DNA of 64,000 nucleotides from Sphagnum compactum (GCA_965153455.1 OZ234496.1:13322304-13386303); one strand, 5' to 3'; counted from the stretch's first letter, positions 32,281 to 45,244 are shown. Made by a program: numbers and translations. The notes: generated by a model from the sequence alone, not told the origin.

Positions 32281-34235
32281 GGTAGTTGTTTGGATAGCTT
32301 TACACTACCCTTTTTTTTTAAATTGTGGGCAATCACTTTGGGCACCTTGTAGTTGTCTTTCAAAAATTTGGCACAATACCACACAATAAATTATTTTCTT
32401 GAACCAAAAGGTCTTTACTTGAATTGGAAAAAACACCTTCCTCCTTTGTGTTTCTTTTAGGCTTTTGGAAACATATGTGTTTTTTAAAGAAAACAATTAA
32501 GGCTTCAAATTCAATGGTGGAAGATGTGAATGTGTGATAATCATAAGTATTTTACTTCAAATAATGGGTTTTTTGTTTGTGTTTTAATAATGTATAATTA
32601 TATAATATAAAATTGTTTGAACCTAGTTAGCAATGATTTGCATGTACAAAACATCAAATGAAGTATTCCAAAAAGCCTTAACAATAAGTGTATATAATAT
32701 CCATGTCAACATAAATGAATAGAGCCTTATAATAAACCACATAATTTTTTTGCATTCTATAATAGTGATTGCACTACAATGACCCCAAAAGTGATTCTTG
32801 AACTTGAATCAATAGTCTTGTTATTGCCACCTTGTAAATGTTGTTTCCATCCAAACACATCTCCAAGTAAACTTGGAACCCATATCGACCTTGCATTGTT
32901 AAGAGAATTCACGCAGTAGTGCCAAATGACATTCAAACTTTTTATCCAAGTCTTCAAAAGCCAATTCTCCAAATTTTTAAGCATTAAGTCATATGGTAAT
33001 CACTCCCTACAACGAAAATCATAAACATATAAACAATGATTACTTCATTAGTTTACAACTTTACAACCACATTGTTTAGACAATCATCAACATTGATTTC
33101 AATCCATTGTTCTAAAGATCCAATGTATCCATTGGTAATGACAAGGTTGCATTTAAATGTCAAATTGATACCTTTTGCTATTGAAATAGTTGTTTTGGAC
33201 TAGTTGGCACATAGTCAAAGGATTTCATTGTCTTATGGAAAAAAATTGAATTTAGTACTAATTCCATTTTTGTCTCATGATTTTTTTTTAATTTTACATA
33301 TTTAACATATAGTGAATTCCACAAAAATTCAACTCATGGATGTTGCAAAGCATAAGGCTTTGAATGCATACTTGAATGACATTCTAAAATAGGTCAAGAG
33401 TTTCATTTTCATTAACTTAATTTTGAAGACCTACATCTTCAATCTCTGATGTCATAATTTGATGAAGCTCAATTGATGCACTATCCAAAAGTGGTAGTAT
33501 TTATTTGCATATATACACAATATGAACAACGTTTGTGTAAGTATGTGCATAACTTGAAATAAAACTTCACATCCAATCTAGAGGTTGTAACACATGTGCA
33601 CATGATGATCAAACCAAATCATATGCGTAAAAGTTGCACAATATGTGCATATTGTTTGTTTAAGTTCTCTCTCATGAGGTTGAAAGACTTGTGCAGGAAG
33701 ACGAAATAAAATAATCCTTCCATTTTTTGTATAAATTTTGTAGACCCTATGTACATTCCATGTAGCAACCCTTTAGTCCACATATCTTTGGAACACTGGT
33801 ATAAATACATCATGAAAAGAGGCCTTGTGAAATTCATCAATAATGATTAAAGTCCCATTGTTGGACATCAAAATGAGAACGTGTTTTATAAAATAAGGCT
33901 ACTTCTGTCCATATTTGTCACCAAAAATTTTCAATTTTTTATAGGCATACCAAAAAAATTGACTTAGAATATATTAACATCATGCACATCTTAAATATGT
34001 AAATTGATGTCCAACATTTAAAAACAACCAAACTTCCAAATTCATAAGTCATCAAAATTTGAATAAAGGAAAATTACAACCTTTAAGCAATCATATATCT
34101 AACAACAAAACAACATGAGATTACAACTTTGAACTTAATCCAAAACGAAACAAAGTAATAGTGGATATGTATTATGGATTGTGAAATGCATGCCAATTTG
34201 GACCATTATCTCCAGGGCTACGAAGGTTGGATTAA
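32281..34235. other. AT-rich intergenic desert
   Basis: Only short frames such as 33619-33840 minus, none recognised. No structured repeats were noted by eye. Confidence 0.5.
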
Positions 34236-34289
34236 CAAAGTCATGACTCAATTGTCCATGATTTTATTATTTTGTAATGAATGATGAAA

Positions 34290-34660
34290 AATAGATTATT
34301 CAATAAACATAACACAATTTCAAGAATCAATGATATTTGCACATGGTTGTGCATTAATGAGTTTGTTAAGTAAGGCTTGTACACATCAGGTTTAGCATGT
34401 TCCATGTCTTTTCGCACAAATGAATGTTTAGTAGCACAATCCAATTGAACTCTTATTGGATGTCCATACTTGGCTACATTTGTTGAATACCTAACAAAAA
34501 TTGTTTGTTTCTTCTTGTCAACAAAAACAACAACCCATAGCAAGAAATGTGACCCCCCATCTATGCCCCCATGCAAGCAAATGTGCCATGGGGTGGGTTT
34601 ATCATATGCTGCCAAGCAAAATGAAAAAGATGTTATTTCAATTAAATAGACTCTAAGCAT
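34290..34660 (-). pseudogene. Integrase/DDE-like transposon relic
   Basis: A 139-codon frame contains PTPWHICLHGGIDGGSHFLL, then a hydrophobic strand and VAKYGHPIRVQLDCATKHSF. The layout W-H-x-x...H-G-G-I-D-G-x-S-R, then a region ending x-G-x-P-x-R-V-x-x-D, and a later HNxxxE-like spot (LMHNHVQ), resembles integrase-core proteins of cut-and-paste elements. Here the first acidic residue of the WHID motif is Cys, so it is not active. No partner genes are intact nearby. Confidence 0.4.
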
Positions 34661-34983
34661 AATTTCTTGCTAAACCCCAAATGAAAATGATACTTGTTGA
34701 AAGCATTGATTTTTAAAACAAGTTACAACAACCAACATGCACATCCATGTTGGTTGTAGTTGCAAAACTAGAGAAAACATCTATTGTACAATTCAATGTC
34801 CTTGGTAATCTACTTGTTAAACCAACAAAAAAGTAGGACCAAACCCATAACAAAATTATTATACATTCAATCTTTTTACCTAAATGATAAAACAAGATAC
34901 TTTTTCATTATTATGAATTAATTTTCAAATTTTGCATTATAAAAATAGGTTTCAAATAGACTTTAAAAATTACTTTTGAAGCC

Positions 34984-36277
34984 ATGATAAGAAGTTTTGA
35001 TTTAGTTTTGCAGAGGGGGTTGTAGCTGAAATAGAGCGGTATTATGACCGGTATAGAGTGAACATTAGAGCAAATCGTCCACCTTTGTTATCAGTGCTTA
35101 AGTTAATTAGCACCTACATACTTTCTAGTGGAGCTTTTGTGTCAAGGTTTACATTGTTGTTCCCCCTTATCTGTTGGTTAATGCTTTCTTATTTGTTCCC
35201 TGATATGAAAATTTCATGATCCTCATCTATTTTTAACCTAAAAACTTAGTCATAGTCATTGACAAGCATTATTTTCTTTTCTTTTTTTGGCACAATTGAA
35301 TTCCTTCTTTTCTATTTTTGATGTTGCAACATTAAGTCTCAAATACACACCAACAAAAGACATCGTCAGCTTTCTTTAAAAAAAAAGTCCCATTTTCAAA
35401 AAGAAGATTTATCTGAGCTAGCAATGAATTGACTTGATAGTTACCAATTTCCAAAACTAGATGTATGATAACTACCTAGATTTCATTCAAGTTTCATGGA
35501 TTATTTGAAAATAATTTGTTGTCTCCCTTTTTGTCTGACTCCATATATGTCTCTTAAGAAATTGTGGTTGTAGTGTATATGTGGACAAGGTTAAATAGCA
35601 GTAAGGCATTAGATGCTAGACTTTTGTTTTTCAATATTTTTCACCATTTGATAAATTGGATGACAACAGGTCAAGGTCGTGGAATGGGCTCCCATGTCGT
35701 TTTTTCAACACAATGGACATTGCAAACAGGCCTGGCAAAAAATGGTGAAAAATTGAGTATAAAAATTTTAAATGCTTTTCTAGGCATCCTCTTTCCACTT
35801 ACTATTGAAATCAAAATGCACTTTATGACTGATTTGTAAACATCCACCTATTGGTTAGATTGACTGTACATTCTCTATCAAAGGATCGAGAACAATGTAG
35901 GTATTGTGAAAAGGATGGAAGTGGATCATGGATAGAAAGACAATTTTCTAAGAGATGTGTCATTGTTACAATCCTACATATTTACATAGGTTGGATCAAC
36001 TCACATCTCTTGAACAGAAACATGGAAAGGATGAGGTACTATTTTCCTTGACAATCAAACAATGTGGAACATGCATGATCTAGGTTAACTCATAATCTTT
36101 ATATTACTCCAATAGTGTAGGGTAAAATTTAAGGTGCCAATTCTTTGTTGATTATCCCTTTGTTCACTTGGTTAATGACAATGTTGTTCTATCCTTTGAT
36201 CCAAAGCATGTAAGTTACATTATGTTTGTATTGTGCCTTGGGAAACATAAAAGGAGAAAGGGGGAAGGAAAGGGATT
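34984..36277 (+). pseudogene. Duplicated, decayed copy of the central RPC7 gene (exons 3-5 and introns)
   Basis: Runs parallel to 40590-41875 over about 1.3 kb, including introns. The left edge is GATAAGAAGTTTTGAT and the right edge is GGAAACATAAxAGGAGAAAG. Exon-3 equivalent: GAGGGGGTTGTAGCTGAAAT at 35011. Exon-5 equivalent: TTTACATAGGTTGGATCAAC at 35980. Differences are mainly C-to-T or G-to-A, plus small indels such as an insertion in AAGTTAATTAGCACC. There is no first or last exon and no promoter. Because introns are retained, this is a DNA-level duplication rather than a retrocopy. It has the same orientation as the source and lies about 5.6 kb upstream. Confidence 0.92.
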
Positions 36278-37855
36278 TTGCACTTAAAAATGTTATTGTG
36301 CAACACATGTGGACACAAAAGGGAGATGTAAGCCTGTCATTAAAAGAGATTCCAAATCAAAATAGTTTAGTGCATGTTAGGCACTAAAAATAATTCTAGA
36401 TCTTTATTCAAAACAACTATATTTGAAGTTCACTGTAGCATAGGCAGTTGTACAATGTTTAGCAAGTTTTCTAAAATTAAAAAACATTCAAATTCAATGC
36501 AAGGTGTGTAGATTAATCTATGGACCATGACACAGATTGTTAAACCTACTTGTTGCCACATATTGTGAACTTTGCCTTTGAATTTGATATGCTTTTGAAT
36601 CTTTAGTATGTGAATATGGGAAGTAGGTTGATTAGTTTATTGCATAGAAGTTCTCTCTCTTTGAGTCTAAATAATCACCTATTGTTTCTAATTGTCAACA
36701 ATGGTTGTCGTAACTACACCCACCTCTAAAGTTAGATGTTAGACTAAAGTCCAACTCCAAGGTTACTCTTTGCATTGATAGGGAGGTGAAAAGTGTATCC
36801 AAGGCAACATGGGCATTTGAGGAGAGAAGTTATCGGGTTACCTTGGGTTTGGTGTAGGGTATTTCCAAGCACTAGAAAATGGGGCAACATGCATCTCAAA
36901 TGGTTATGAATAGCCAAATGTCCCACCTACCACAAATAGACAAAGATCTCAAAGGCTAGCCATCTTGCAAGGTTGTGCCATAACATGCAAAAAATGAAAT
37001 ATATGTTCAATTGAATGCACAACTTGCCATTGGTTGAATCAACCTATCATTTGGCCATTATTTCCAAGTTAACAAACTTCATTCAATAGCCATGATGCAA
37101 AACAAAGGAACCTAAAAAAAATTCAACAAAAGAATGACAATAAAAATAAAAATAAAAAGGTGAACATAATTAAACAACAAACATGACACTAAGTGACATT
37201 ATGCCATAAAGGAACATACAAAACATAACATGAGTGTGATAATGAAATTAAAATAGAACCAACAAAAAAAAATTCACTTGCATGCTTTGACTCAAATTTC
37301 AAACATTTATTACATCCAAATGAATCAAACATGATGAATCAAATTCATTACTACTAGTTTTATGGAGTTGTAGGCGTAGCATTTCAAGAAGGGAACAAAA
37401 AAACCACACCCTTTTATCATGCATCCTTTCGCCCAACCTTGCATTAGTACCTTGACATGAACCCAACATCATGGCCAAATTGTTTGCACTCAAAGAAAGA
37501 ATGAAGTTGCATTTCATTGATGATGAATAACATGAATGTTTGTTGATTGTTGAAGGTCACAAACTTCTTTTGTGTCATAGTTGTGACGTCAACATTTGCT
37601 TTTGTTTGTAGTTGCAAAAAATAATCTCCTCCCTTGTGCATTCTTCTCATTTTCTTACGCTTGTTGCATTCCTTGCATTTGCTAGAAAGATGGAGGCATG
37701 ACAAGCACACTTGCTTCACCTATTGAAAATTCACCATTACAATTAGGGGAGGTTTCAACATGATCATCCAACTCCACATTTGGTGTTGTAAGGGGAAGCA
37801 CCTTCCTCTTCATATTGCCTAATGTCAATCTCTTCACATTTTTGTGCATTTTATT
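36278..37855. other. Intergenic, AT-rich, no gene seen
   Basis: Short frames only. Sequence at 37444-37719 (minus) reads a Cys/Lys-rich stretch that lies just after the Myb/NAM-associated relic and may be the decayed C-terminal part of that protein. Confidence 0.45.
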
Positions 37856-37858
37856 CCA

Positions 37859-38260
37859 CTAAAGGACTTCACATAAAAACACCCAACAATATAGATAGGT
37901 TTGTTTGTAAAAATCCAAGGCCTTCAACTCTAAGTTGCACATGCTTATGCCACTAATATCTAATGCAACCACATGTGCATGTACCTTCATGAACTTTGAA
38001 ACATGATGTTTCACAACATTCCATTTTGATTCCAAGCTCCTTGCCAACTTGTGTGTTTTTCCACTAGGATGATGTGTGTTGTAATGCCATGATATCCTCT
38101 CCCAAAACGTGATATTTCTCTAGCCATTTCCCATGAACGGATATTGGTTGATGCAAATAATTGGTAGGCACAATTGTGTTTCCTCCTCCATAACATAGTT
38201 CTTCCCTTGCACAACTTTCGCAAAGCCCTTCTCCATATTGATAGCGGGCAACTCACTTGT
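37859..38260 (-). pseudogene. Myb-like / NAM-associated transposon protein relic
   Basis: Reading leftward: NYVMEEETQLCLPIICINQY, then an in-frame TAG after PFMGNG, then RNITFWERISWHYNTHHPSG, KTHKLARSLESKWNVVKHHV, SKFMKVHAHVVALDISGISM and LELKALDFYKQTY. This matches the layout of the plant Myb/SANT-like plus NAM-associated C-terminal proteins encoded by PIF/Harbinger-type elements: a tryptophan-containing helix-turn-helix, then RSLExxWxxIxxxVxKF, then AL-x-x-YK. The stop after PFMGNG fits a CAG-to-TAG change. No intact transposase was found beside it. Confidence 0.6.
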
Positions 38261-38594
38261 GGCTATGGTGTATTCTTGTGACAACCACCTTGGGATGAGA
38301 TATTTTCAAAAGTCAAAAAAACCTATCAAAATGGTATCCAAGGCCAATCCACGGGCAAATGGATGAACTTGCAAATTAACAGGAAAAACTATGCCCACAA
38401 AAATATATCCTAGTCCTTGTCCATTTTTTTACTATTGGGGTGACGATTTCAGCACTCACGATCAAATACCTATTAACAACCTTGGTTTGAAGGGTTGAAG
38501 GTTTGGTGGGTTTTCTCACTTCTTCAAGAAATTTCATTTTTCATCCATTAAAGTACTTTTCTTCATCCTGACGATGGGCTCCGGGCATTAGGGG

Positions 38595-38624
38595 GGGTAA
38601 CTCCTTGCTCCCAGGGAGTTACCC
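38595..38624. repeat. Perfect 10-bp hairpin
   Basis: GGGTAACTCC, a 10-base loop, then GGAGTTACCC. It lies in otherwise unremarkable intergenic DNA about 0.9 kb upstream of the RPC7 start. Confidence 0.85.
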
Positions 38625-39276
38625 TACCAGTATAAATGGGTAAATGTAAGGTTACAAAATAACACATTTCAAAATGGAGAAAGACGATTCATGTGCAATT
38701 CGCATTGCCAACATGCGTATATGAAATTTTTAATATCTTACACCAAGAATTTAACAAAACATAATCAAATCAATCAATAATGTTAAGATGATATTCAAAA
38801 CATTTTTATAATGAAAAATAGTAGTAAATATCAAGGGGATCCAAGAACATACATGATAATGTTTTTTCCAAGGCAATTAATGTAATGAATAAAAAAATGT
38901 CAAAAGTAAATAAATACATTGAATAGTTAACAAATCAATTTTTTGTTTTTATTTAGGTTGAGATTTCACAAACCATGATGTTGGCAGTTGTGTTCTTGGT
39001 AGTATTGGAAAGCCCTTGATGAATAGGGTTGTATTTTCAGATCAACTGGGCATCATGGTAAAATTTTAAAAAAAAGTTATGTTGGCATTTTGTAAGACAG
39101 GATTTTGCTTTCTAAAAATAAATGCATACTGGATGCCGAATTACGACATATAAAGTGGCCTCCATTTTGAAGTGTTGAGGGTTTTATGCGATGTTTAAAT
39201 ATGCAATGCAGGAGCTATTGATTTATTTTTTAAAAAATCACTTGCTGAGGGTACCAGTGTGGTTTCCAACTCTTGC

Positions 39277-39514
39277 TAAACCCTAACCCTAACGCATAGT
39301 CGCAGCTCGAAGTCAAACGAGTCTTGCTGCTGTTGCTGTAATGGGATTTTTGCAGTAGGATCTCTACTGCTCATAGTGGCAAAGATAGTAGTAGTTCTTC
39401 AAATCTTTTTGCTGCTGTAAAAGAATTTCTTTTTGCAATAGTTGTAGTCCGGAATGTGCGGGTGAAGAAGGAAGGGGTTTGTGTGTGTGTGTGTGTTTTT
39501 GGGTTTTGGGGGAG
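39277..39514 (+). promoter_or_regulatory. Telo-box promoter and leader of the RPC7-like gene
   Basis: AAACCCTAACCCTAAC, a double telomere-like motif, lies at 39278-39293, about 220 bp before the ATG. A (GT)n tract (39480-39496) lies in the leader just upstream of the start codon. Telo-boxes are typical of plant genes for ribosome and RNA polymerase components. Confidence 0.6.
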
Positions 39515-42442
39515 ATGTCTTTTCGGGGCCGAGGTCGAGGACGAGGGGGACGTTTTGGGGGACCTCCTGGCATTTTACCTCGTGATGAAGATGGGAATGT
39601 TGTCATACCCAAGAAACAAGAAGGACCTCCCCCTCTTTATCCGGTACGTGTGTGTGTGCTCATTTCGATTTTTCTGAAGGTAATTTCTGCTGCTGATGAG
39701 TTCTTGGAATTTGCACTGTGCAAATGTTCCTTTTGCTCAGAAATTAATGATCACAGCACCCTAATGGAAAGATGGCCTCAGCCGTTTACCTTCTGTTTAC
39801 AAGAGCTTGAAATGCTGAGATTGTTGTTGTCCCTCAACAGCTTGTGCATACACAACACAGGATTGCATGAATGAACACTGTTTTCTGTTTCACCCTTCTT
39901 TTTAGGGTTTAACAAAACGAGAATTCAAAGTAAGTTGTACATTCTGGGATGTTTGTGCATGATACTAGTGAACTGTGAGCAGGCAGTGTGCATATTTCTG
40001 CATTTTTGGACAACACTGCTGCATGTACAAATTTGAAGCAACAAGGATCATGGCACATAGTAGAATGTGAACTTGATTCCCAATAGGGGCAGGAAAATAA
40101 TGTTTTTGGGGTTTTGTAAACGACAGGAAAGTCTTTTAGGAATGGATATGTATTACAATGCCGTGCTACAGAATTTGGGAACTCCATAGTGCAGTATAGT
40201 TTTGCCATATTTGAGTCAGAATATGATACTATGTACTGTTGTCTGTCAAAACATGCAGAAAATACAGCAGCTCCCAGACTTGCCCACCATTACTCCCAGG
40301 GATGAGATGCTAATTAAGCGGCGCCGACAGTTGGACCTTGCCTTAAATTCATCACCATATTACATTGAGAAACCCAAAGCAAAGACTGGTATGTAATTTC
40401 TGTAGTCTTATGTCAGGGCTAAATTCTGCAAGCAGGTCAAGAGAGAACTTGAGTGCATATTCCACTGTGGTTTTATGTGAGTTGAGGGTTGATTATGTGC
40501 CTTCAGAAAATTAGCTCAATATCCATATGCATACAGAGTTGCAGGGAAGGTACCATGAAGTATACTAAAGGTTTGAGCTTGATCAAGCCCTGATAAGAAG
40601 TTTTGATTCATTGCTTTGCAGAGGGGGTTGTAGCTGAAATAGAGCGGTATTCTGATCGGTATAGAGTGAACATCAGAGCAAATCGTCCACCTCTGTCATC
40701 AGTGCTTAAGCTAGCACCTGCATACTTTCCAGTGGAGCTTTTGGGTCAAGGTTTACATTGTTGTTCCCCCTTCTCTGTTGGTTAATGCTTTCTTATTTGT
40801 TTCCTTATATGAGAATTTCATCATCCTCATCTGTTTCTAACCTAAGAACTTAGTCATTTAGTCATTGACAAGCATTCTTTTCTTTTCTTTTTTTGTTTGG
40901 CACAACTGAATTTCTTCTTTTCTATTTTTGATGTTGCGAGATTAAGTCTCAAGTACACTTTAACAAGAGACTTCATCAGCTTTCCTTCAGAAAATTTTCC
41001 CATTTTCAGAAGAAGATTTATCTGAGCTAGCAATGAATTGACTTGATAGTTACCAGTTTCCAAAACTGGGTGTACTACCCACATTCCATTCAAGTTTCAT
41101 GGATTACTTGAAGCCAATTCTTGTCTCCCTTTTTGTCTGATTCCATATATGTGTCTTATGAATTTGTGATTGCAGTGTATGTGTGGACAAGGTTAAATAG
41201 TGGTAAGGCATTAGATGCTGGAGTTTTGCTTCTCAACACCTTTCACCACTTGATAAATTGGATGGCAACAGGTCGGGGTCGTGGAAGGGGCTCCCAAGTG
41301 GCTTCTTCAACACAATGGACACTGCAGACAGGCCTGGCAAAGAATGGTGAGAAATTCAGTATGAAATTTCTAAATGCTTTTCTAGGCATCGTCTTTCCAT
41401 TTACTGTTGAAATCGAAATGCACTTTATGACTGACCTGCAAACATCCACCCATTGGTCAGACTGACTGTACACACTCTATCAAAGGACGGAGAACAATGC
41501 AGGTATTGTGAAAAGGATGGAAGCAGATCCTGGATAGAAAGACAGTTTTCTAAGAGATGTGTGACTGCTGCAATCCTACAGATTTACATAGGTTGGATCA
41601 ACTCGCATCTCTTGAACAGAGACATGGAAAGGATGAGGTACTACTTTCCTTGACAATCAAACAATATGGAACATGCACAATCTAGGCTAACTCAGAATCT
41701 CTGTATTGCTCCAATAGTGTAGGTTAAAATCTAAGGTGCCAACTCTCTGTTGATTATCCCTCTGTTCACTTGGTTAGTGACAGTGTTGTTCTATCCTCTG
41801 ATCCAAAGCATGTAAGTTACATTGTTTGTATTGTGCCTTGGGAAACATAACAGGAGAAAGGGGGAAAGGAAGGGGAAGAGAAAAAGCCAGGAGAGGGAGA
41901 GGGAGAAGGTGATGAAGAAAACGAGGAACTTGAAGATGAGGAGGAAGAGTTTGGAGATGATGATTATGCCCAGGTATGTGCAAACTTTTGTGCCTTTGTA
42001 ACCTTCTCTACTGATGTGAAAAATGTAACCTTGTTCCTCAGATACTGTTGGTCTTTGCATTCTTGTTCTCCAAAGCTGGCGTTATTGGTTAGGTTCAGCC
42101 TTAAAAGGGTGTCAATGATAGACTCCTTTCAGACTGGGGCAAGAACTCAGCTGGTTGAACAAAAAATATTTGTGGGTATTTGTGACAGAACTTTGGATTT
42201 GATGATGATGATGAATACCTGGATGTTGATGACGGTGGTGATGATGGTATGCTTTTCAGAACCCTGACTTTCTTCACATTGTATGCAACATGATTTCACT
42301 GTGTGGCATGTCATCTGATCACTGTTGGATATGTTTTGATGCCTTTTTCCATTTCATTGTGAAGCATTTTGTGTGCTTGGATCTTTCCATTGACCCCAGA
42401 AAACACCTACCTTTGTCTTTGACAGAAGGGCCTACATACTAA
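39515..42442 (+). CDS. RPC7: RNA polymerase III subunit RPC7/RPC31-like, eight exons
   Basis: Exons 39515-39643, 40259-40388, 40622-40750, 41272-41346, 41582-41637, 41854-41973, 42189-42246 and 42426-42442 join in phase with GT-AG introns to give 237 aa. The protein begins MSFRGRGRGRGGRFGG (an RGG-like start) and continues DEDGNVVIPKKQEGPPPLYP, LPDLPTITPRDEMLIKRRRQ, NSSPYYIEK, PLSSVLKLAPAYFPVELLGQ and DLHRLDQLASLEQRHGKDE. It ends in a Glu/Asp-rich tail with FGFDDDDEYLDVDDGGDDEG and PTY. This order (RGG start, SPYY, LAPAYFPxEL, LxxLExxH, acidic tail ending near TY) is that of the Pol III subunit C31/RPC7, which with RPC82 and RPC34 forms the initiation subcomplex in the nucleus. Exons 4 and 5 are the least certain joins. 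All catalytic work is by other subunits. It appears functional. Confidence 0.9.
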
Positions 42443-43500
42443 GAAGGTGCAAGATGTAAAGCACACAAAACCTGGCTCAAAGCATCTTTGGAGTTCTGCG
42501 TCTGTTGAAAGGTATGCTTCCTTCATTTGTAGGAATGTCTTAATTTCTAAATAACTGTCTTCAGATTCCTTAAGATTTGCACTAGTTAGCTTGCTAATTG
42601 AGAACCAAATCCATCTAGACATACTGGTTTTATTTTGCATCCTATCTTTACTCCCCAAGTCTTCCTCTTGCTTCCTGACTTGTGACAGAAACTCAGTATG
42701 CAGGCTAGTGGGTAGGGTGATAGATAAGTTACTATCATTACCTGTTACTATTTGATGGTCCCTAATCAAAGTGGAGGACTGGCTCTGCTGTTCATACCAC
42801 TAGTTTCATTGTTCTTTCCATTCTAGTTCTTCTCTTCAGTGTTTTTTCTTCTTCCCAGTTCTTCAGTCCTGTTTCTGGGACATTTTCCTTTGATTGAATA
42901 CTCAGGAGAGTTATATCTTTACTACCTAAGGCCTAACATGGGTAGTCGCATTTTGTCATGTGGGTTGCACTGTTAACAAAATATGGTCAAGATTTTGACT
43001 ATTTTTTGTTTCACATATTTAAGCAGGTTTTTTTGCCTTCAAAGAGGAAGAGAAAGCAGATGAGATTGCTGATAAAATGGCATGTTTAGAGCTTGCAAGC
43101 CAAGGAGCAAGAGGGGACTCTGTTGACCAGATGTAAAACCTGAGGGCATAGGGCAAAGAAGTAGAAATGTCCAAGGATGGGATGCCCACCTCCGATGTAA
43201 GCTAGATGTATAAGCTTCAACTTCTTTTGGAGCACATTATGCCATCAGGAAACTTTTAGTATTCGTCAGTGAAAAAAGTTCAGACACAACGCCTGCCTCA
43301 CCTTCTTTTCAAGCTTCAGGCCATCAAAAAACTTTCACTGCAAGTTGGGGGACAAAGTTCAGAGATGAGATCTTACCTGGGGACAGGTCCTAACTACTGA
43401 TTTGATTGCCTTCTGAGCAACAAAGACCTATGAAGAAAGTGTTGGAAGCTAGTGTGGCTAAAGGTTGGACAGATCAATGTTGTGCAGATCTTGACAAAGT
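42443..43500 (+). other. 3' untranslated region of the RPC7-like gene, probably spliced
   Basis: After the stop, TCTGTTGAAAG|GTATGC (about 42511) and a later AAGCAG|GT site (about 43026) could bound an intron in the 3' untranslated region. The following stretch has a 36-codon open frame (about 43027-43135, EEEKADEIADKMACLELASQ). I cannot tie it to a known protein. Confidence 0.35.
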
Positions 43501-45240
43501 ATAGTTACCTTTCAAGGGATTGACATCACTGCAGCATAAAGCATGCTCTTTGTTTATGCAATATGTGATGTACATCCAGTTTCCAAAGGTATGGTGATTC
43601 CCCATTTCTACATTTGTTGTAGGAGAAATGCACACCAATAAACACCAATCTATTCAACTTAGATAACACATGGGTCAAATTCCTTTCATAGACATATGCT
43701 TTAATTACACCCTTATTTTCAAGGATAGACTTTGTCATCAAAGATAGGATTGGTATTATAAAAATATAGATATAGACAAAAGATTTTTAACTTAGCATTT
43801 GAAGCAAGATGGATGTTTGAAGTTTTCAGCATTTGGTTCATAAACTTTGAAAAAGGGTTCTTGGGTTGTTGGACTATTAATATGATTTCTCATTAAATTC
43901 CAATTTGATGGGCATGCACTTGTTGGTTTTATAATATCTCTTATAACAAATTGATTCCATGGGCTTTTTGGGTGGTGTTTTTTTTTTATTGGTGCAATGT
44001 TTTCGCCTCAACAAAGAAATCAAGCAATTCAAGTTTTTTGTACTTATTACAGTCATGAAAAACTAAACTTCTACCTCCCATCCCACTATTACCTACCCAG
44101 AGCCTTTAATCCCCATCGTTAGAACTGTTGATTTTTCCTCTTCTAAGTTTTGATCTTTTACAATTATTGCTTCACTTTCTTTCTTTTGCCAAAATATCAA
44201 TAGCATTTCTCTTTTACTGGGGATTTTTGGCAGTATGTTTCAATGTCATGTTGGATGATATCCACTCTTGTCTAAATGCATAATAATAACGAGCACAAAG
44301 TTAAAAGACATATATGCAAAGTAGACTGGAACTTTGAAGATAAGAAAAACTAAGTGCACAAGTGTTGTGCAAGAACCCTGTCTGTAAACAGCCATTACAC
44401 ATTGAACTGTTTGTTCACTCAAATAACTAAGAAAACAGATTCAGACCACAAAATCTAACAATCCCATTGCCCTGAGAAAAAAAGTCCTCAGGCACAACCC
44501 TATTCTGCTGAACATTGAAAATAATGGTCCTTTTCTCTCTAAAATTTTCACAAACCTACCAAACCCTATTACAGATTTAATAGTTAGTTCACTCAAGATA
44601 ATTAAGAAAAAGAATTCAGACCACCAAATTCAGTAATTTCATTGGCCATAATATTTTTTCTTCACACCTACACAGGAGCCTATTCAACACCCTCTATATA
44701 TTACTCACTAATACTAAACACAAGGCTATTAAACACCCTCTATATATTACCAACTAATACTAAACACAAGACTATTAAACACCCTCTATATATTACCAAC
44801 TAATACTAAACATTGTCTGCGTGCGCATGGTTAAAAAGGGAACTTTGAACCAGACTTTGGTATCCTATTCACTATGGTTGAATCCATAATATGGCATGTT
44901 AGATGGATAAGTTTCATAAAACTGACTCACAATTTCATTGCAAGAAGAATTGTTAACAACTCAAAGGTAAATTGCTTGTGTTCTCAATTTCAAATCCATT
45001 TAGGAAATCTGTTTATAAAGGTGTTTGTGTATTGACATTAAATCAATAGCCCCCATTGTTATGCCACTATGGATTCATCTTGATTGTGGTTGAACTCACC
45101 AGTTGATGTCACCCATTGTAAATACCCAATTGAGGTATATGAAAGTTGATTTGATCAAACTAACTACTGAAAACCATGTAGGTATTTGGGGATCAGACGA
45201 TCAGACAATGAAACTCCAAGCTCTTGCAAGGGCGATGGTG
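43501..45240. other. AT-rich intergenic with dispersed repeats
   Basis: Holds two copies (44390-44470 and 44575-44690) of a repeat carrying GTTCACTCAA, AACTAAGAAAA and TTCAGACCACxAAAT. A third copy lies at 56258-56470. The 46-bp tandem repeat is listed separately. I saw no first exon for the Rab fragment that follows. Confidence 0.5.
44680..44817. repeat. 46-bp tandem repeat, three copies
   Basis: Each unit reads CTATTAAACACCCTCTATAT, then ATTACCAACTAATACTAAAC, then ACAAGA. Starts are at 44680, 44726 and 44772. Copies are about 90% or more alike. Confidence 0.9.
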
Positions 45241-45244
45241 GACC

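Noticed and set aside
41121-41465. 115-codon plus frame within the RPC7 gene
   Set aside because: It spans intron sequence on both sides of exon 4. Only 41272-41346 joins in phase with the rest of the protein.
43027-43135. 36-codon acidic frame after the RPC7 gene as a ninth coding exon
   Set aside because: The RPC7 frame already ends at a family-typical C-terminus (42442), so this lies beyond the stop.
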